Of a DNA stretch of 64,000 nt, positions 8,939 to 18,187 are shown piece after piece. The notes under the pieces are model-generated. The model was not told where the DNA came from, ran no database searches, and saw only the letters and a program-made list of their open reading frames with translations. The translations under genes were made by a program, and so were the position numbers. The DNA is from Flavobacterium sharifuzzamanii (GTDB taxonomy: Bacteria; Bacteroidota; Bacteroidia; Flavobacteriales; Flavobacteriaceae): assembly GCF_003254585.1 (NCBI RefSeq), contig NZ_QJGZ01000037.1, forward strand, positions 124,001 through 188,000, written 5' to 3'. Each line of letters opens with the position of its first letter. The stretch's first letter is position 1.

Positions 8939-10011
8939 GAATTTCAATAATAATACCTGATATAACTAGAGCAGGAGGTACAGAAAGAGCAGTTGTAACG
9001 TTAGCCAATATGTTGTGTGTGAGATATTCTGAGATACATATTTTGAGTATGACAAAAACTGATGTTCAAAGTAGTTATTATCAAATAGATGAGAGGGTTT
9101 CAGTTTTTTTTTTAGATAATAAAGCACTACAATCTAAAGTTTTGCATAAAATAAAATGGTCCATCAATACAGTTTCTCAATTAAACAAGTATTTTAAAGA
9201 AAATAAAACGGATTTGATAATTTCAACTGGGCATAATTATAATTGGTTGTTGTACTTTATTAAAGTGAGCAAACATGTAAAAAAAATTGCATGTGAACAT
9301 ATTGTCTACTCTAGTATTCCGAGATTGTCACGATTCTTTATGAGACTGACTTATCCATTTTTAGATCAAATCGTAGTTTTATCAGATACCGCTGCTAAAA
9401 GTTTCAATAAATATTCTAAAGTTGCGGTAATTCCCAATGCCATTCCTTTTAAAACTGCACAAAAATCAGCACTTATTGAAAAACAAATTTTAATGGTTGG
9501 TAGATTAAGTCCAGAAAAAGGAATAGAACGACTAATACCTATTGCCTCTTTAATTAAGAAAAAAATCTCAAGCTGGAAGATAATTATATTAGGTGATGGC
9601 CCTGAAAGGAACTCAATTGAAGAACAAATAAAACAAGCAGATTTAAACGATTTTATTTTACTTAAAGGATCTGTAAAAGATGTACAAAGTTATTATTTAA
9701 GTAGCTCAATCTATATTATGACATCCCATTTTGAAGCATTTCCAATGGTTCTTTTAGAGGCGCAAAGTTTTGGTCTTCCAATAATTTCTTATAATTGCCC
9801 TGAAGGACCAGCTCAAATAGTTGATAATAATACTGGTTTTTTAATTGATAATGGAAATTTTAATGATTTTAGTGAAAAAATTTTAATGCTGATTGAAAAT
9901 GAAGAGATGCGCAAGGAGATGGGGGAAAATGGTAAAAATAATGCAAATAAATTTTCGGAAGATAAAATTTTACTTCAATGGGAATCGCTTATCGATAAAA
10001 TTACCGTATAA
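8935..10011 (+). CDS. Glycosyltransferase family 4
   Basis: The 358-residue GT-B protein starts with the glycine-rich acceptor-side loop GGTERAVVTLANML (about 15-28). The donor domain shows ILMVGRLSPEKGIERLI near residue 185. The E-x7-E region is TSHFEAFPMVLLEAQSFGLP, followed by CPEGPAQIVDNNTGFLI. The pattern resembles WbbM/GalNAc-alpha-type transferases that start 'GGTER' and contain 'EGP..I', but the sugar cannot be assigned. Translation is coupled to the polymerase gene by an ATGA overlap. Confidence 0.87.
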   Translation: MRISIIIPDITRAGGTERAVVTLANMLCVRYSEIHILSMTKTDVQSSYYQIDERVSVFFLDNKALQSKVLHKIKWSINTVSQLNKYFKENKTDLIISTGHNYNWLLYFIKVSKHVKKIACEHIVYSSIPRLSRFFMRLTYPFLDQIVVLSDTAAKSFNKYSKVAVIPNAIPFKTAQKSALIEKQILMVGRLSPEKGIERLIPIASLIKKKISSWKIIILGDGPERNSIEEQIKQADLNDFILLKGSVKDVQSYYLSSSIYIMTSHFEAFPMVLLEAQSFGLPIISYNCPEGPAQIVDNNTGFLIDNGNFNDFSEKILMLIENEEMRKEMGENGKNNANKFSEDKILLQWESLIDKITV

Positions 10012-10049
10012 ACTAATAAATAAAGGGGTGTTTTTCTAATGTAAATTTA

Positions 10050-11126
10050 ATGAATATAGATAAATATTTAAGTGATAAACTCAAATTGATTTCTTTTGTA
10101 TCAATGTTAATGGTAGTATTTCTTCATTCTTATAATTTAGGAACAGAAATAATAGAAAATCCGAACATTAAAAGAGGATATAATTTTTTTGTTCAATTTT
10201 TTATAAGCCAAGGTATAACTAGAATTGCAGTACCGATATTTTTTACAATTTCAGGTTATCTATTATTTATACGTCTAAATAATATAAACATATTTAAAGA
10301 ATATATACCAATATTAAAAAAGAGATTTATTTCTTTAGCTGTTCCATATTTAATTTGGTCTTTTTCTTTTTTTATGTTTTTTTTACTACTACAAAAGTTA
10401 CCTGGAATTGCTACTTTATTTAAGCAAAAACATATTGCAGATTACTCTATCTCAGAGACATTATCAGTAATTTTTATTAATCCTATTCCATTTCAATTAT
10501 GGTTTATTAGAGATTTAATCTTACTTATTGTAATATTCCCATTACTGTATTGGGTATTGCAATTGTTCAAAGGACTAGCATTGTTGTTGTTTCTAATAAG
10601 TTGGTGGTTTGGATTTGATTTCATCGTTTTTTCTAATGAAGCATTATTGTTTTTTGCTTTTGGGTCTTTTTTAGGGATAAATAAATCAGATTTAAAAGTT
10701 GAAATAAATCAAATTACAACATGTTTTTTAATCAGTTTGTGGCTTTTAATCGTTTTATGTGAAACTCTACTAGTGTATAAATCTTTTAGCAATCTGTACA
10801 TATTAAATTTCCTTCATAAATCTGGTATTTTAATTGGTGTTATTTCAGTGTGGTTTTTTTATGATTTTATTTTGAAGAATAAATATAGATTTTATTTTAA
10901 AAGTATACCATTTTTACATTTGTCATTCTTTATATATGCTTTTCATGAACCTTTGTTAGAAATTCTAAAAATCATTTTTTATAAAATTTTGGGCACAGAA
11001 CAGACAGCAATGTTCTCTATATACATTGTAGCACCACTAATTGTAATAGCATTATGTATTTTAACTGGAGAGTTTCTAAAGAAAAAGGTTCCTTCTTTTT
11101 TTAAGATAATAACAGGTGGAAGGTAG
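10050..11126 (+). CDS. Membrane acyltransferase, family 3 (AT3/OafA-type)
   Basis: The 358-residue protein has about 10 membrane segments. It begins with a short cytoplasmic stretch and then VSMLMVVFLHSYNLG, which holds the conserved early histidine of AT3 acyltransferases, followed by AVPIFFTISGYLLF and the FQLWFIRDLIL segment (R-D in the second conserved block). Such proteins carry acyl groups, usually acetyl, across the inner membrane to modify O-antigen or exopolysaccharide sugars. Here it probably decorates the glycan made by the surrounding genes. It lies 38 bases after one glycosyltransferase and 117 bases before the next. Confidence 0.85.
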   Translation: MNIDKYLSDKLKLISFVSMLMVVFLHSYNLGTEIIENPNIKRGYNFFVQFFISQGITRIAVPIFFTISGYLLFIRLNNINIFKEYIPILKKRFISLAVPYLIWSFSFFMFFLLLQKLPGIATLFKQKHIADYSISETLSVIFINPIPFQLWFIRDLILLIVIFPLLYWVLQLFKGLALLLFLISWWFGFDFIVFSNEALLFFAFGSFLGINKSDLKVEINQITTCFLISLWLLIVLCETLLVYKSFSNLYILNFLHKSGILIGVISVWFFYDFILKNKYRFYFKSIPFLHLSFFIYAFHEPLLEILKIIFYKILGTEQTAMFSIYIVAPLIVIALCILTGEFLKKKVPSFFKIITGGR

Positions 11127-11243
11127 TAAAAGAAGTAAAAAAGAGTAGCTAAGAAAAAATACTCAATAAGCGGTTTAAGTTAAATACTAAAATAATTGCT
11201 AGAAGTATTTTTAAAATAACTATATAGTTTGAATTCATAAAAG

Positions 11244-12377
11244 ATGAAAATATTAATTGATTTTACACAAATACCTCTAAAAAAAGTTGGAGTTGGGGTA
11301 TATGCCATGTCTCTGTTAAGAGAGATAAATAAGATAAGACCAGATCAGGAATATTATGTTGTTGTTTTAGGTGATGATGCTGAAGTGATAGAATTATTAA
11401 AGGAAAGTAAATTTTTTAAAATAATATATTTAAACAAAATCTTCAGAAAACTTATTTTTAGATTTGCTTTTGAACAATTATTTTTGCCATTATTAGCACT
11501 TAAAAACAAGATTGATGTAATTCATTCTCTACATTATAGTTTTCCTATATTACCAATTAAAGCAAAGAAGGTTGTTACATTACATGATATGACTTTCTTT
11601 CTTTATCCTGAATTTCACAAAAAATTAAATCTGTGGTTTTTTACAAAAATGATAAAAATGTCGATACGTCATTGTGAAAGAATTATTTGTGTTTCAGAAG
11701 CTACAAAAGCAGATGTTTTTAAAATACTAAATGTAAAAGAAAAATATAGAGATAAATTTGTGGTTGCACCTTTGGGGGCAGATTATAGGTTGCCAACACA
11801 ATATGATAAAGAAAGTTTAAAAATTCTGAATAAACATAACTTGGCCCCAAATAAATTTTTGCTGTTCATTGGTACAATTGAACCAAGAAAAAATATTAAA
11901 TCAATTCTTCTCGCGTATTCAAAACTTCCAAATGTTAACTCAGAATATTCACTAGTTATAGTTGGCAAAAAAGGATGGCATTATGATGAAGTTTATAAAA
12001 CTCTTGACGAGTTACAACTGGGAAATAAAATCATTTTTACTGATTTTGTAACTGAAAATGAAAAAAATGTTTTATTAAGTAATTGTTATCTCTTTTTATA
12101 TCCTTCTTTTTATGAAGGATTTGGCATTCCAGTTTTAGAAGCAATGTCTTTTGGTATTCCAACTATTACAAGTAATATTTCGTCAATGCCTGAGGTTGCC
12201 GGCGATGCCGCAATTTTGATAAATCCACATAGAGTGGAAGAGATAAGTAGCGCAATTAATCTTCTAGTGCATGATGCATCACTGTATAAGTCTATGCAGG
12301 ATAAGTCTTTAGTGCAAGCGAAAAAATTTACATGGAATAAAATGGCATTAGACACAATTAAATGTTATATTCAATAA
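11244..12377 (+). CDS. Glycosyltransferase family 4 (mannosyltransferase-like)
   Basis: The 377-residue GT-B protein has all the usual blocks: KVGVGVYAMSLLREI at the start, VVTLHDMTFFLYPEFH near 112-127, a clear donor-site LFIGTIEPRKNIKSILLAY at about 210-228, and the E-x7-E region PSFYEGFGIPVLEAMSFGIP followed by MPEVAGDAAILINP. This layout is typical of GT4 enzymes similar to mannosyltransferases of O-antigen loci, but I cannot name the sugar. The 117-base gap upstream is the first sizeable gap in the block; I saw no convincing promoter in it. Confidence 0.87.
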   Translation: MKILIDFTQIPLKKVGVGVYAMSLLREINKIRPDQEYYVVVLGDDAEVIELLKESKFFKIIYLNKIFRKLIFRFAFEQLFLPLLALKNKIDVIHSLHYSFPILPIKAKKVVTLHDMTFFLYPEFHKKLNLWFFTKMIKMSIRHCERIICVSEATKADVFKILNVKEKYRDKFVVAPLGADYRLPTQYDKESLKILNKHNLAPNKFLLFIGTIEPRKNIKSILLAYSKLPNVNSEYSLVIVGKKGWHYDEVYKTLDELQLGNKIIFTDFVTENEKNVLLSNCYLFLYPSFYEGFGIPVLEAMSFGIPTITSNISSMPEVAGDAAILINPHRVEEISSAINLLVHDASLYKSMQDKSLVQAKKFTWNKMALDTIKCYIQ

Positions 12378-12471
12378 TTAATGATTAGACTGTCATTTTT
12401 ATGCTAAAGGAGCAAAAAGTGTTTAAATTTAGTAATGTTGTTTTAATAGTAACTACAGACAAACAGTAAAA

Positions 12472-13263
12472 TTGAAAAATATAAAAATTACTTCTTGTAT
12501 TGTTTTGTACAAAAATGATATAAAAATGTTGCAAGAGACAATAGGCTCTTTTCTAGAAACAGAATTGAATGTAAAATTATACTTAGTAGACAATTCTCCA
12601 ACAGATGATTTGAAAATTCTAATGACTGATTCTAGGATAGAATATATTCATAATCCCTCTAATCCAGGTTTTGGAGCTTCTCATAATGTCGCGATTCAGA
12701 AAGCAAATGACTTTCAGTCGGATTATCATTTAGTGCTTAATCCAGATATATATTTTAAACAAGGTACATTAGAGAATCTTTGCGAGTTTATGGACTCTAA
12801 TTTAGAAGTTGGACATGTTATGCCTAAAATTACTTATCCGAACGGAGAGTTCCAATATTTATGTAAAACTAATCCAACTTTTTTTGATCTATTTGCAAGG
12901 GGATTTATGCCTTCTTTGCTTAAAAGAATTTTTCAAAAGAGAATGGATAAGTATGAATACAAAGATTATAATTACAATGAAATTATATTCGATATACCTT
13001 ACTTGTCGGGCTGCTTTATGTTTCTAAGAAGTAGTATTTTGAAAAAAGTAGGTTTTTTTGATGATAAAATCTTTATGTATTTGGAGGATGCAGATCTAAC
13101 AAGAAGATTTTTAGAGGTTTCTAGAACAGCATACTACCCTCAAGCCCATGTTTATCATCATTTCGCAAAACTTACTCATAAGAAATTAAAGTTTAAATGG
13201 ATAACTGTTCAAAGTGCTTTTATCTATTTTAATAAATGGGGATGGTTAAAAAGTATTTATTAG
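12472..13263 (+). CDS. Glycosyltransferase family 2 (rhamnosyltransferase-like)
   Basis: The 263-residue GT-A protein shows ITSCIVLYKNDIKMLQETI, LVDNSPTDDL, NPSNPGFGASHNVAIQKA and LVLNPDIYF, then YLSGCFMFLRSS and MYLEDADLTRRF. The 'N-x-G-F-G-x-x-x-N' and 'L-N-P-D' blocks are characteristic of the WbbL/RfbF rhamnosyltransferase-like GT2 group. Nearby rmlC, rmlD and rmlA make dTDP-rhamnose a plausible donor (inference). Translation appears to start at TTG 12472, because no ATG lies in frame near the N-terminus. The gene is followed after 3 bases by the SDR. Confidence 0.82.
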   Translation: MKNIKITSCIVLYKNDIKMLQETIGSFLETELNVKLYLVDNSPTDDLKILMTDSRIEYIHNPSNPGFGASHNVAIQKANDFQSDYHLVLNPDIYFKQGTLENLCEFMDSNLEVGHVMPKITYPNGEFQYLCKTNPTFFDLFARGFMPSLLKRIFQKRMDKYEYKDYNYNEIIFDIPYLSGCFMFLRSSILKKVGFFDDKIFMYLEDADLTRRFLEVSRTAYYPQAHVYHHFAKLTHKKLKFKWITVQSAFIYFNKWGWLKSIY

Positions 13264-13266
13264 ATT

Positions 13267-14157
13267 ATGAAGATATTATTAACTGGAGCAAATGGTTTCC
13301 TAGGAAAATCAATTATAAACGAATTATCACAAGATAATAATCATATTTTTTGTTTATCGAGAACTTCTGGGGATTATGCAGTCGAACTGGAAAAAGAAAT
13401 ACCTGTTTTTAAAGAAAGCTTTGATTTAATAATTCATGCGGCTGGAAAAGCACATAGTGTTCCAAAAAGTGAAGAAGAAAAAAAAAAGTTTCGTGATATA
13501 AATGTAAGGGGTACTGCTAATCTTTTATTAGGATTAGAAAAGGTCAATCAACCCAAACAGTTTGTTTTTATTAGTTCAGTCTCTGTTTATGGACAAGAAT
13601 TTGGTATAGATATAAAGGAAGATTTTCCATTGGCAGCAAAAGATCCTTATGGGAGGAGTAAAATTGAAGCAGAAAAAATCATTACAGATTGGTGTAAAGC
13701 TAATAATATTATTTGCACAATCTTACGTTTACCATTATTAGTAGGTAAAAATCCTCCCGGTAATTTAGGAGCGATGATTAAAGCTATTAAAGGTGGATAT
13801 TATTTTAATATTGCTAATGGGAAAGCACGAAAAAGTATGGTGTCAATTAAGGATGTGGCTTCATTTATAAGTGTCGTAGCGCCAACGGGGGGTATATTTA
13901 ACTTAACGGACGGAATTCATCCTAGTTTTTTTGAGCTAAGCTATGCTATTTCGAAAAAGAAAAGTTTTAGTTTGCCATTAATTCTAGCAAAAATAATGGG
14001 TAAAATTGGAGATTTGGTAGGTGATAAGTCTCCAATAACTTCGTCAAAAGTAAAAAAGATTACTACTGATTTAACTTTCGATGATTCAAAAGCACGCAAG
14101 CTACTAAATTGGAAACCAGAACCAGTTCTGAATTATCTTAAAAATGAAACTTTTTAA
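13267..14157 (+). CDS. NAD-dependent epimerase/dehydratase (SDR), UDP-sugar type
   Basis: This is an extended SDR of 296 residues. The nucleotide-binding motif TGANGFLG is at 6-13, FISSVSVYG at about 101-109 carries the catalytic serine, and YGRSK at 128-132 provides the catalytic Tyr and Lys. The protein is shorter than RmlB or GalE and lacks their C-terminal blocks. It resembles the WbpV/Gne-like SDRs that sit beside WecA/WbpL-type initiating transferases, where they make UDP-QuiNAc or UDP-FucNAc. The initiating transferase gene follows 42 bases later, which supports a role in making its donor. Exact product unknown. Confidence 0.83.
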   Translation: MKILLTGANGFLGKSIINELSQDNNHIFCLSRTSGDYAVELEKEIPVFKESFDLIIHAAGKAHSVPKSEEEKKKFRDINVRGTANLLLGLEKVNQPKQFVFISSVSVYGQEFGIDIKEDFPLAAKDPYGRSKIEAEKIITDWCKANNIICTILRLPLLVGKNPPGNLGAMIKAIKGGYYFNIANGKARKSMVSIKDVASFISVVAPTGGIFNLTDGIHPSFFELSYAISKKKSFSLPLILAKIMGKIGDLVGDKSPITSSKVKKITTDLTFDDSKARKLLNWKPEPVLNYLKNETF

Positions 14158-14199
14158 GCTAGAATAAGAAAATATAAAAATTTGATGTAAAAAGAGATA

Positions 14200-15165
14200 A
14201 TGGAATACACAATTTTAGGAATTATTTTAATGATTATAATGTTACTTTATTTTAAAGTAGCAGATCGTTTTAATATAATTGACAAACCCAATCAAAGGAG
14301 TTCGCATACAGAGGTAACTTTAAGAGGAGGAGGAATTATTTTCTGGTTTGCAGCTTTACTTTATTTTGTTCAGCATATCCAACCTATCTTTTTTTTCTTT
14401 ACGGGAATAACATTAGTGAGTTTGGTCAGTTTTTGGGATGATATTCAAAGTTTATCCAATAAGATAAGAATTTCGATTCATTTTCTTTCCATCACATTGA
14501 TTTTTTTTGACTTGGAACTATTCAGTTTATTCCCAATTTGGGTTATTGCAATAGCTTATGTTTTAGCGATTGGATTAATAAATGCTTATAACTTCATGGA
14601 TGGAATTAATGGCATCACGGGATTGTACACCTTAGTAGTTATGAGTTCACTTTTATATGTGAATACTAAAATTCAGCTTTTTACCGATGGAACTTTTATA
14701 AAATATGCAATGATTGCAAGTTTAGTTTTTTTATTTTTTAATTATAGAAAAAAGGCTAAATGCTTTGCAGGTGATATAGGTAGTATTGCCATCGCATTTT
14801 GGATAATTTATTTAGTTTTAAAACTTATTCTGGTTACGAATTCACTTATTTGGCTCTTGTTTTTAGCAGTGTATGGTGTTGATGCGATTTGTACTATAAT
14901 CCATCGTTTATATTTAAGGCAAAATATTTTTGAAGCACATCGTTTGCATTTGTATCAGATTTTGAGCAATGAATATAAAATTCAACACAGACTAGTGTCT
15001 TTGTATTATGCATTAGTTCAAGTTGCAATTTCGGGACTAGTTATATTTCTTTATCAGAAAGTACAAGATATAATTTTGTTTGTGATTGTAATTCTTCCTT
15101 TGCTCCTGATTTATTCATCAAAGTTTTATTTACTAAGCAAAAATAATTTAAGAGTTAAGGCATGA
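14200..15165 (+). CDS. WecA/WbpL-like polyprenyl-phosphate HexNAc-1-phosphate transferase
   Basis: The 321-residue protein has about 10-11 membrane segments and the MraY/WecA superfamily signature: adjacent aspartates D80-D81, NAYNFMDGINGITG at 128-141, GDIGSI at 191-196, and a basic loop HRLHLYQ at 247-253 that separates WecA/WbpL from MraY. It should start glycan synthesis by moving a HexNAc-1-phosphate from UDP to undecaprenyl phosphate on the cytoplasmic face. It follows an SDR and precedes a cupin and an aminotransferase, which together may supply its donor. A second, unrelated initiating enzyme lies at 49111. Confidence 0.88.
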   Translation: MEYTILGIILMIIMLLYFKVADRFNIIDKPNQRSSHTEVTLRGGGIIFWFAALLYFVQHIQPIFFFFTGITLVSLVSFWDDIQSLSNKIRISIHFLSITLIFFDLELFSLFPIWVIAIAYVLAIGLINAYNFMDGINGITGLYTLVVMSSLLYVNTKIQLFTDGTFIKYAMIASLVFLFFNYRKKAKCFAGDIGSIAIAFWIIYLVLKLILVTNSLIWLLFLAVYGVDAICTIIHRLYLRQNIFEAHRLHLYQILSNEYKIQHRLVSLYYALVQVAISGLVIFLYQKVQDIILFVIVILPLLLIYSSKFYLLSKNNLRVKA

Positions 15166-15587
15166 TTCCTAACACAATTCAAGGTGGAAATTTTTCAGAT
15201 CACCGAGGTACTATTTCATATGTAAATGATTTTACTTTTAAAGACATTGAAAGATTTTATATTATTAGTAATTCTGATGAAAATCCAATTCGTGCCTGGC
15301 AAGGACATAAATTAGATGCTAAAAATTTTTATTGTTTGAGCGGTTCTTTTAATATTCATTTTGTAAAGGTGGATAATTGGGAAAATCCATCAAGAGATTT
15401 AAAAATTGAAACAATAACTGTTTCTGAAACGGATAGTAAAATAGTTCATATTCCAGCAGGTTATGCTAATGCAATAGAATCCTTAGAAACTAATTCAAAA
15501 TTGATATCTTTCTCTACTTTACCATTGACAAAGGTCAGTGAGGATGATGTTCGTTATCCTTCAGATTATTGGCTTTTAAATGGATAA
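15162..15587 (+). CDS. RmlC-like cupin, WxcM/FdtA-type sugar isomerase or epimerase
   Basis: The 141-residue protein has a single jelly-roll domain. Visible elements are GGNFSDHRGTISYVNDF at the N-terminus (the H-R-G of sugar-isomerase cupins), then RAWQGHKLDAKNFYCLSGSF with a likely active-site histidine, and VHIPAGYANAIESLE. It is close to the WxcM C-terminal/FdtA group rather than to RmlC itself, which is encoded separately at 16747. It overlaps the upstream transferase by 4 bases and the downstream aminotransferase by 8, so these three gene products are made together. A 3,4-ketoisomerase or epimerase step is inferred from family only. Confidence 0.72.
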   Translation: MIPNTIQGGNFSDHRGTISYVNDFTFKDIERFYIISNSDENPIRAWQGHKLDAKNFYCLSGSFNIHFVKVDNWENPSRDLKIETITVSETDSKIVHIPAGYANAIESLETNSKLISFSTLPLTKVSEDDVRYPSDYWLLNG

Positions 15588-16725
15588 AAAAAAGATCTAC
15601 TTATCATTGTCACAACAAAGTGGTTTTGAAAATGAATATATTCAAAAAGCACTAGAAACAAATTGGATAACTTCTGGTGGACCAAATGTAGATGAATTCG
15701 AAAATGAACTTCAAAATTATTACGAAGATGAATCATCTGTAACGGCATTAAATTCCGGAACCTCTGCGATTCATTTGGCGCTTATTTTATTAGGAGTTAA
15801 AGCGGGTGATGAAGTAATTTGTCAATCTATGACATTTTCAGCATCAGCTAATCCTATTCTTTACCAAGGTGCAATTCCTGTTTTTATTGATAGCGAGGTT
15901 GAAACTTGGAATATATGTCCAGATAATCTGGAAGTTGCAATAAAAGACAGAATTAAAAAAGGTAAAAAACCAAAAGCGATAATTGCTGTTCATTTATATG
16001 GTACTCCATATAAAATTGATGAAGTTCATGCAATTGCAGATAAATATGGAATTCCTATTATCGAGGATAGCGCTGAAGCTCTTGGGAGTAGTTATAAAGG
16101 TAAAAAATGTGGAAGCTTTGGAAACTTTGGAGTTTTATCTTTTAATGGAAACAAAATTATTACAACTTCAAGCGGAGGGGCATTAATTTCTAATTCTAAA
16201 GAGACAAAAGAAAAAGCAATTTTTTATGCAACTCAGTCAAAAGATAATGCAGTTCATTATCAGCATAGCGAAATTGGTTACAATTATAGAATGAGTAATA
16301 TTTGTGCAGGCATCGGTCTTGGACAAATTAAAAGCTTGAATAGTAATATTGAATCAAGAATTATAAATCATAACTTTTATAAAAGCATTTTTAACTCAAT
16401 AGATGGGGTTAAGCTTTTTGAAGTTTCGAATGAAGATTTTTTTTCAAATTACTGGTTAAATTCAATTTTGATTGAGCCAGATTTTAGTAATAGTAAAAAT
16501 CGAGAAAGTTTAAGATTGGCGTTAGAAAAAGCAAATATTGAAAGCCGACCACTTTGGAAACCTATGCATTTGCAACCAATTTTCGAAAAATATCCATATT
16601 ATGGAAATAAAATCGCGGAGCAATTGTTTGAAAAAGGATTATGTTTGCCATCTGGGACAAATCTACTAATTGAAGATAAAGATAGAATTAAAGAAGCGAT
16701 CACAACTTTCTTTAAAAATAATTGA
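15580..16725 (+). CDS. PglE/EpsN-like PLP-dependent nucleotide-sugar aminotransferase
   Basis: The 381-residue DegT/DnrJ/EryC1 protein shows the substrate-loop text ETNWITSGGPNVDEFE, ALNSGTSAIHLAL at 57-69, TFSASANPILYQGA, IEDSAEALGSSYKG with the PLP-ring Asp, and SFNGNKIITTSSGG with the Schiff-base lysine K192. The YQHSEIGYNYRMSNI block is also conserved in this subgroup. PglE and EpsN add an amino group at C4 of UDP-4-keto-6-deoxy-GlcNAc. The matching dehydratase is present at 19157. The product could be UDP-Bac-type sugar after acetylation, or QuiNAc4N-type sugar used by the initiating transferase (inference). Confidence 0.85.
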   Translation: MDKKKIYLSLSQQSGFENEYIQKALETNWITSGGPNVDEFENELQNYYEDESSVTALNSGTSAIHLALILLGVKAGDEVICQSMTFSASANPILYQGAIPVFIDSEVETWNICPDNLEVAIKDRIKKGKKPKAIIAVHLYGTPYKIDEVHAIADKYGIPIIEDSAEALGSSYKGKKCGSFGNFGVLSFNGNKIITTSSGGALISNSKETKEKAIFYATQSKDNAVHYQHSEIGYNYRMSNICAGIGLGQIKSLNSNIESRIINHNFYKSIFNSIDGVKLFEVSNEDFFSNYWLNSILIEPDFSNSKNRESLRLALEKANIESRPLWKPMHLQPIFEKYPYYGNKIAEQLFEKGLCLPSGTNLLIEDKDRIKEAITTFFKNN

Positions 16726-16746
16726 ATATAAAGAATATATTATAAA

Positions 16747-17295
16747 ATGAAAATCGAAGAAACATTTATAAAAGACTTAGTAATTGTAGAGCCAACAGTA
16801 TTTGGAGATGAAAGAGGTTACTTTTTTGAATCTTATAGTAAATCCAAATTTGAAGATTTAGGAATTAATATTGAATTTGTTCAAGACAATCAGTCATTTT
16901 CAAAAAAAGGAACTTTAAGAGGATTGCATTACCAAAATCCTCCTTTCGCACAGACAAAGTTAGTTCGTGTTTTAGAAGGTGAAATTATTGATGTTGCAGT
17001 AGATTTAAGAAAAGATTCACCAACTTATGGTAAAGCATTTAGTGTTTTACTATCCGCAGAGAACAAAAAACAATTACTAGTGCCTCAAGGATTTGCTCAC
17101 GGATTCTCAGTTATTAGTGAAACGGCTTCGGTAATGTATAAATGTGATCAATTTTATAACAAAGCTTCTGAAGGAGGAATCAAATATGATGATCCTTCTT
17201 TGAATATTGATTGGGGAATGAATCTCGAGGAGGCTATTGTTTCTGAAAAAGATCAAATTTTACCATTTATTGAAAACTGTAATAGTTTATTTTAA
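16747..17295 (+). CDS. rfbC: dTDP-4-dehydrorhamnose 3,5-epimerase RmlC
   Basis: The 182-residue protein is full length for the family. It contains VFGDERGYFFESYSKSKFE, then VQDNQSFSKKGTLRGLHYQ with the catalytic histidine in RGLHYQ, DVAVDLRKDSPTYGK, and VPQGFAHGFSVISETASVMYKC. It epimerises dTDP-4-keto-6-deoxyglucose at C3 and C5 in dTDP-L-rhamnose synthesis. rmlD follows with a one-base overlap (TAATG) and rmlA after a further 47 bases, so three of the four dTDP-rhamnose genes are present. Confidence 0.95.
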   Translation: MKIEETFIKDLVIVEPTVFGDERGYFFESYSKSKFEDLGINIEFVQDNQSFSKKGTLRGLHYQNPPFAQTKLVRVLEGEIIDVAVDLRKDSPTYGKAFSVLLSAENKKQLLVPQGFAHGFSVISETASVMYKCDQFYNKASEGGIKYDDPSLNIDWGMNLEEAIVSEKDQILPFIENCNSLF

Positions 17296-18140
17296 TGAAG
17301 AAAATTCTAGTAACTGGCGCAACAGGACAATTAGGATCTGAACTTTCAGTTTTAGCGCCTTTATATAATCAATATGAATGGGTATTTGCAGATAGAACTC
17401 AAATTACATTAGATAATTTAGAAATGCTTCAATCTCAATTAGAAATAATTTGCCCTGATATTATATGTAATTGTGGAGCTTACACTGCTGTTGATAAAGC
17501 TGAATCAGAAAAAGATTTAGCTTTTAAAGTAAATCATTTGGCAGTAGAGTTAATAGCAAAATATGCTAAAGAAAATAATGTAAAATTAATTCATGTTTCG
17601 ACAGATTATGTTTTCGATGGGGATTCATCTATCGCCTTGAATGAAGAAGCTAAAACTAATCCAATAAATGTTTATGGAGAAAGCAAATTGGCTGGTGAAA
17701 TTGCTTGTTTGAAAGAAAACCCAGAATCAATTATAATTAGAACGTCATGGGTTTATAGCAAATTTGGAAATAATTTTGTTAAAACTATGCAGCGACTAAT
17801 GCAGGAAAGAGATGAAATTAATGTTGTGAATGATCAGATAGGTTCACCAACCTATGCCGCTGATTTGGCACAAGCAATGATTGATATCATCGAATTTCCA
17901 AAATGGGTTTCAGGAATTTATAATTATTCGAATGAAGGTGAGATTAGTTGGCATGAATTTGCATTAAGTATTAAAGAACTTGGAAATTATAACTGTAAAA
18001 TTGGAGGAATTCCATCTTCATCTTATCCAACTCCGGCAAAAAGGCCCAATTATTCATTATTAAATAAGGAAAAAATAAAAGCAGTTTATAATTTGAATAT
18101 TCCAGATTATAAGAAAAGTTTAAAAAAAATGTTTAATTAA
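17295..18140 (+). CDS. rfbD: dTDP-4-dehydrorhamnose reductase RmlD
   Basis: The 281-residue SDR opens with ILVTGATGQLGSEL (NAD(P)H-binding loop), and shows NCGAYTAVDKAE, HVSTDYVFDG, and YGESKLAGE carrying the catalytic Tyr and Lys. RTSWVYSKFGNNFVKTM and QIGSPTYAADLA are also typical RmlD text. It reduces dTDP-4-keto-L-rhamnose to dTDP-L-rhamnose in the cytoplasm. Its start overlaps the rmlC stop by one base. Confidence 0.95.
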   Translation: MKKILVTGATGQLGSELSVLAPLYNQYEWVFADRTQITLDNLEMLQSQLEIICPDIICNCGAYTAVDKAESEKDLAFKVNHLAVELIAKYAKENNVKLIHVSTDYVFDGDSSIALNEEAKTNPINVYGESKLAGEIACLKENPESIIIRTSWVYSKFGNNFVKTMQRLMQERDEINVVNDQIGSPTYAADLAQAMIDIIEFPKWVSGIYNYSNEGEISWHEFALSIKELGNYNCKIGGIPSSSYPTPAKRPNYSLLNKEKIKAVYNLNIPDYKKSLKKMFN

Positions 18141-18187
18141 AAATCTAAGACTAGAATTTTTGAAATTGGAAATCTAAAATTACAATT

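Noticed and set aside
11127..11243. Promoter in the 117-base gap before the GT4 gene
   Set aside because: TATAGTTTG near 11221 has three instead of two spacer bases between TA and TTTG, and no -33 element was seen.
13267..14157. Possible rmlB
   Set aside because: The protein is an SDR of only 296 residues without the RmlB-specific blocks; it fits the WbpV/Gne-like group better.
15162..15587. Second RmlC
   Set aside because: It is about 40 residues shorter than RmlC, lacks the RGLHYQ block and fits the WxcM/FdtA cupins.
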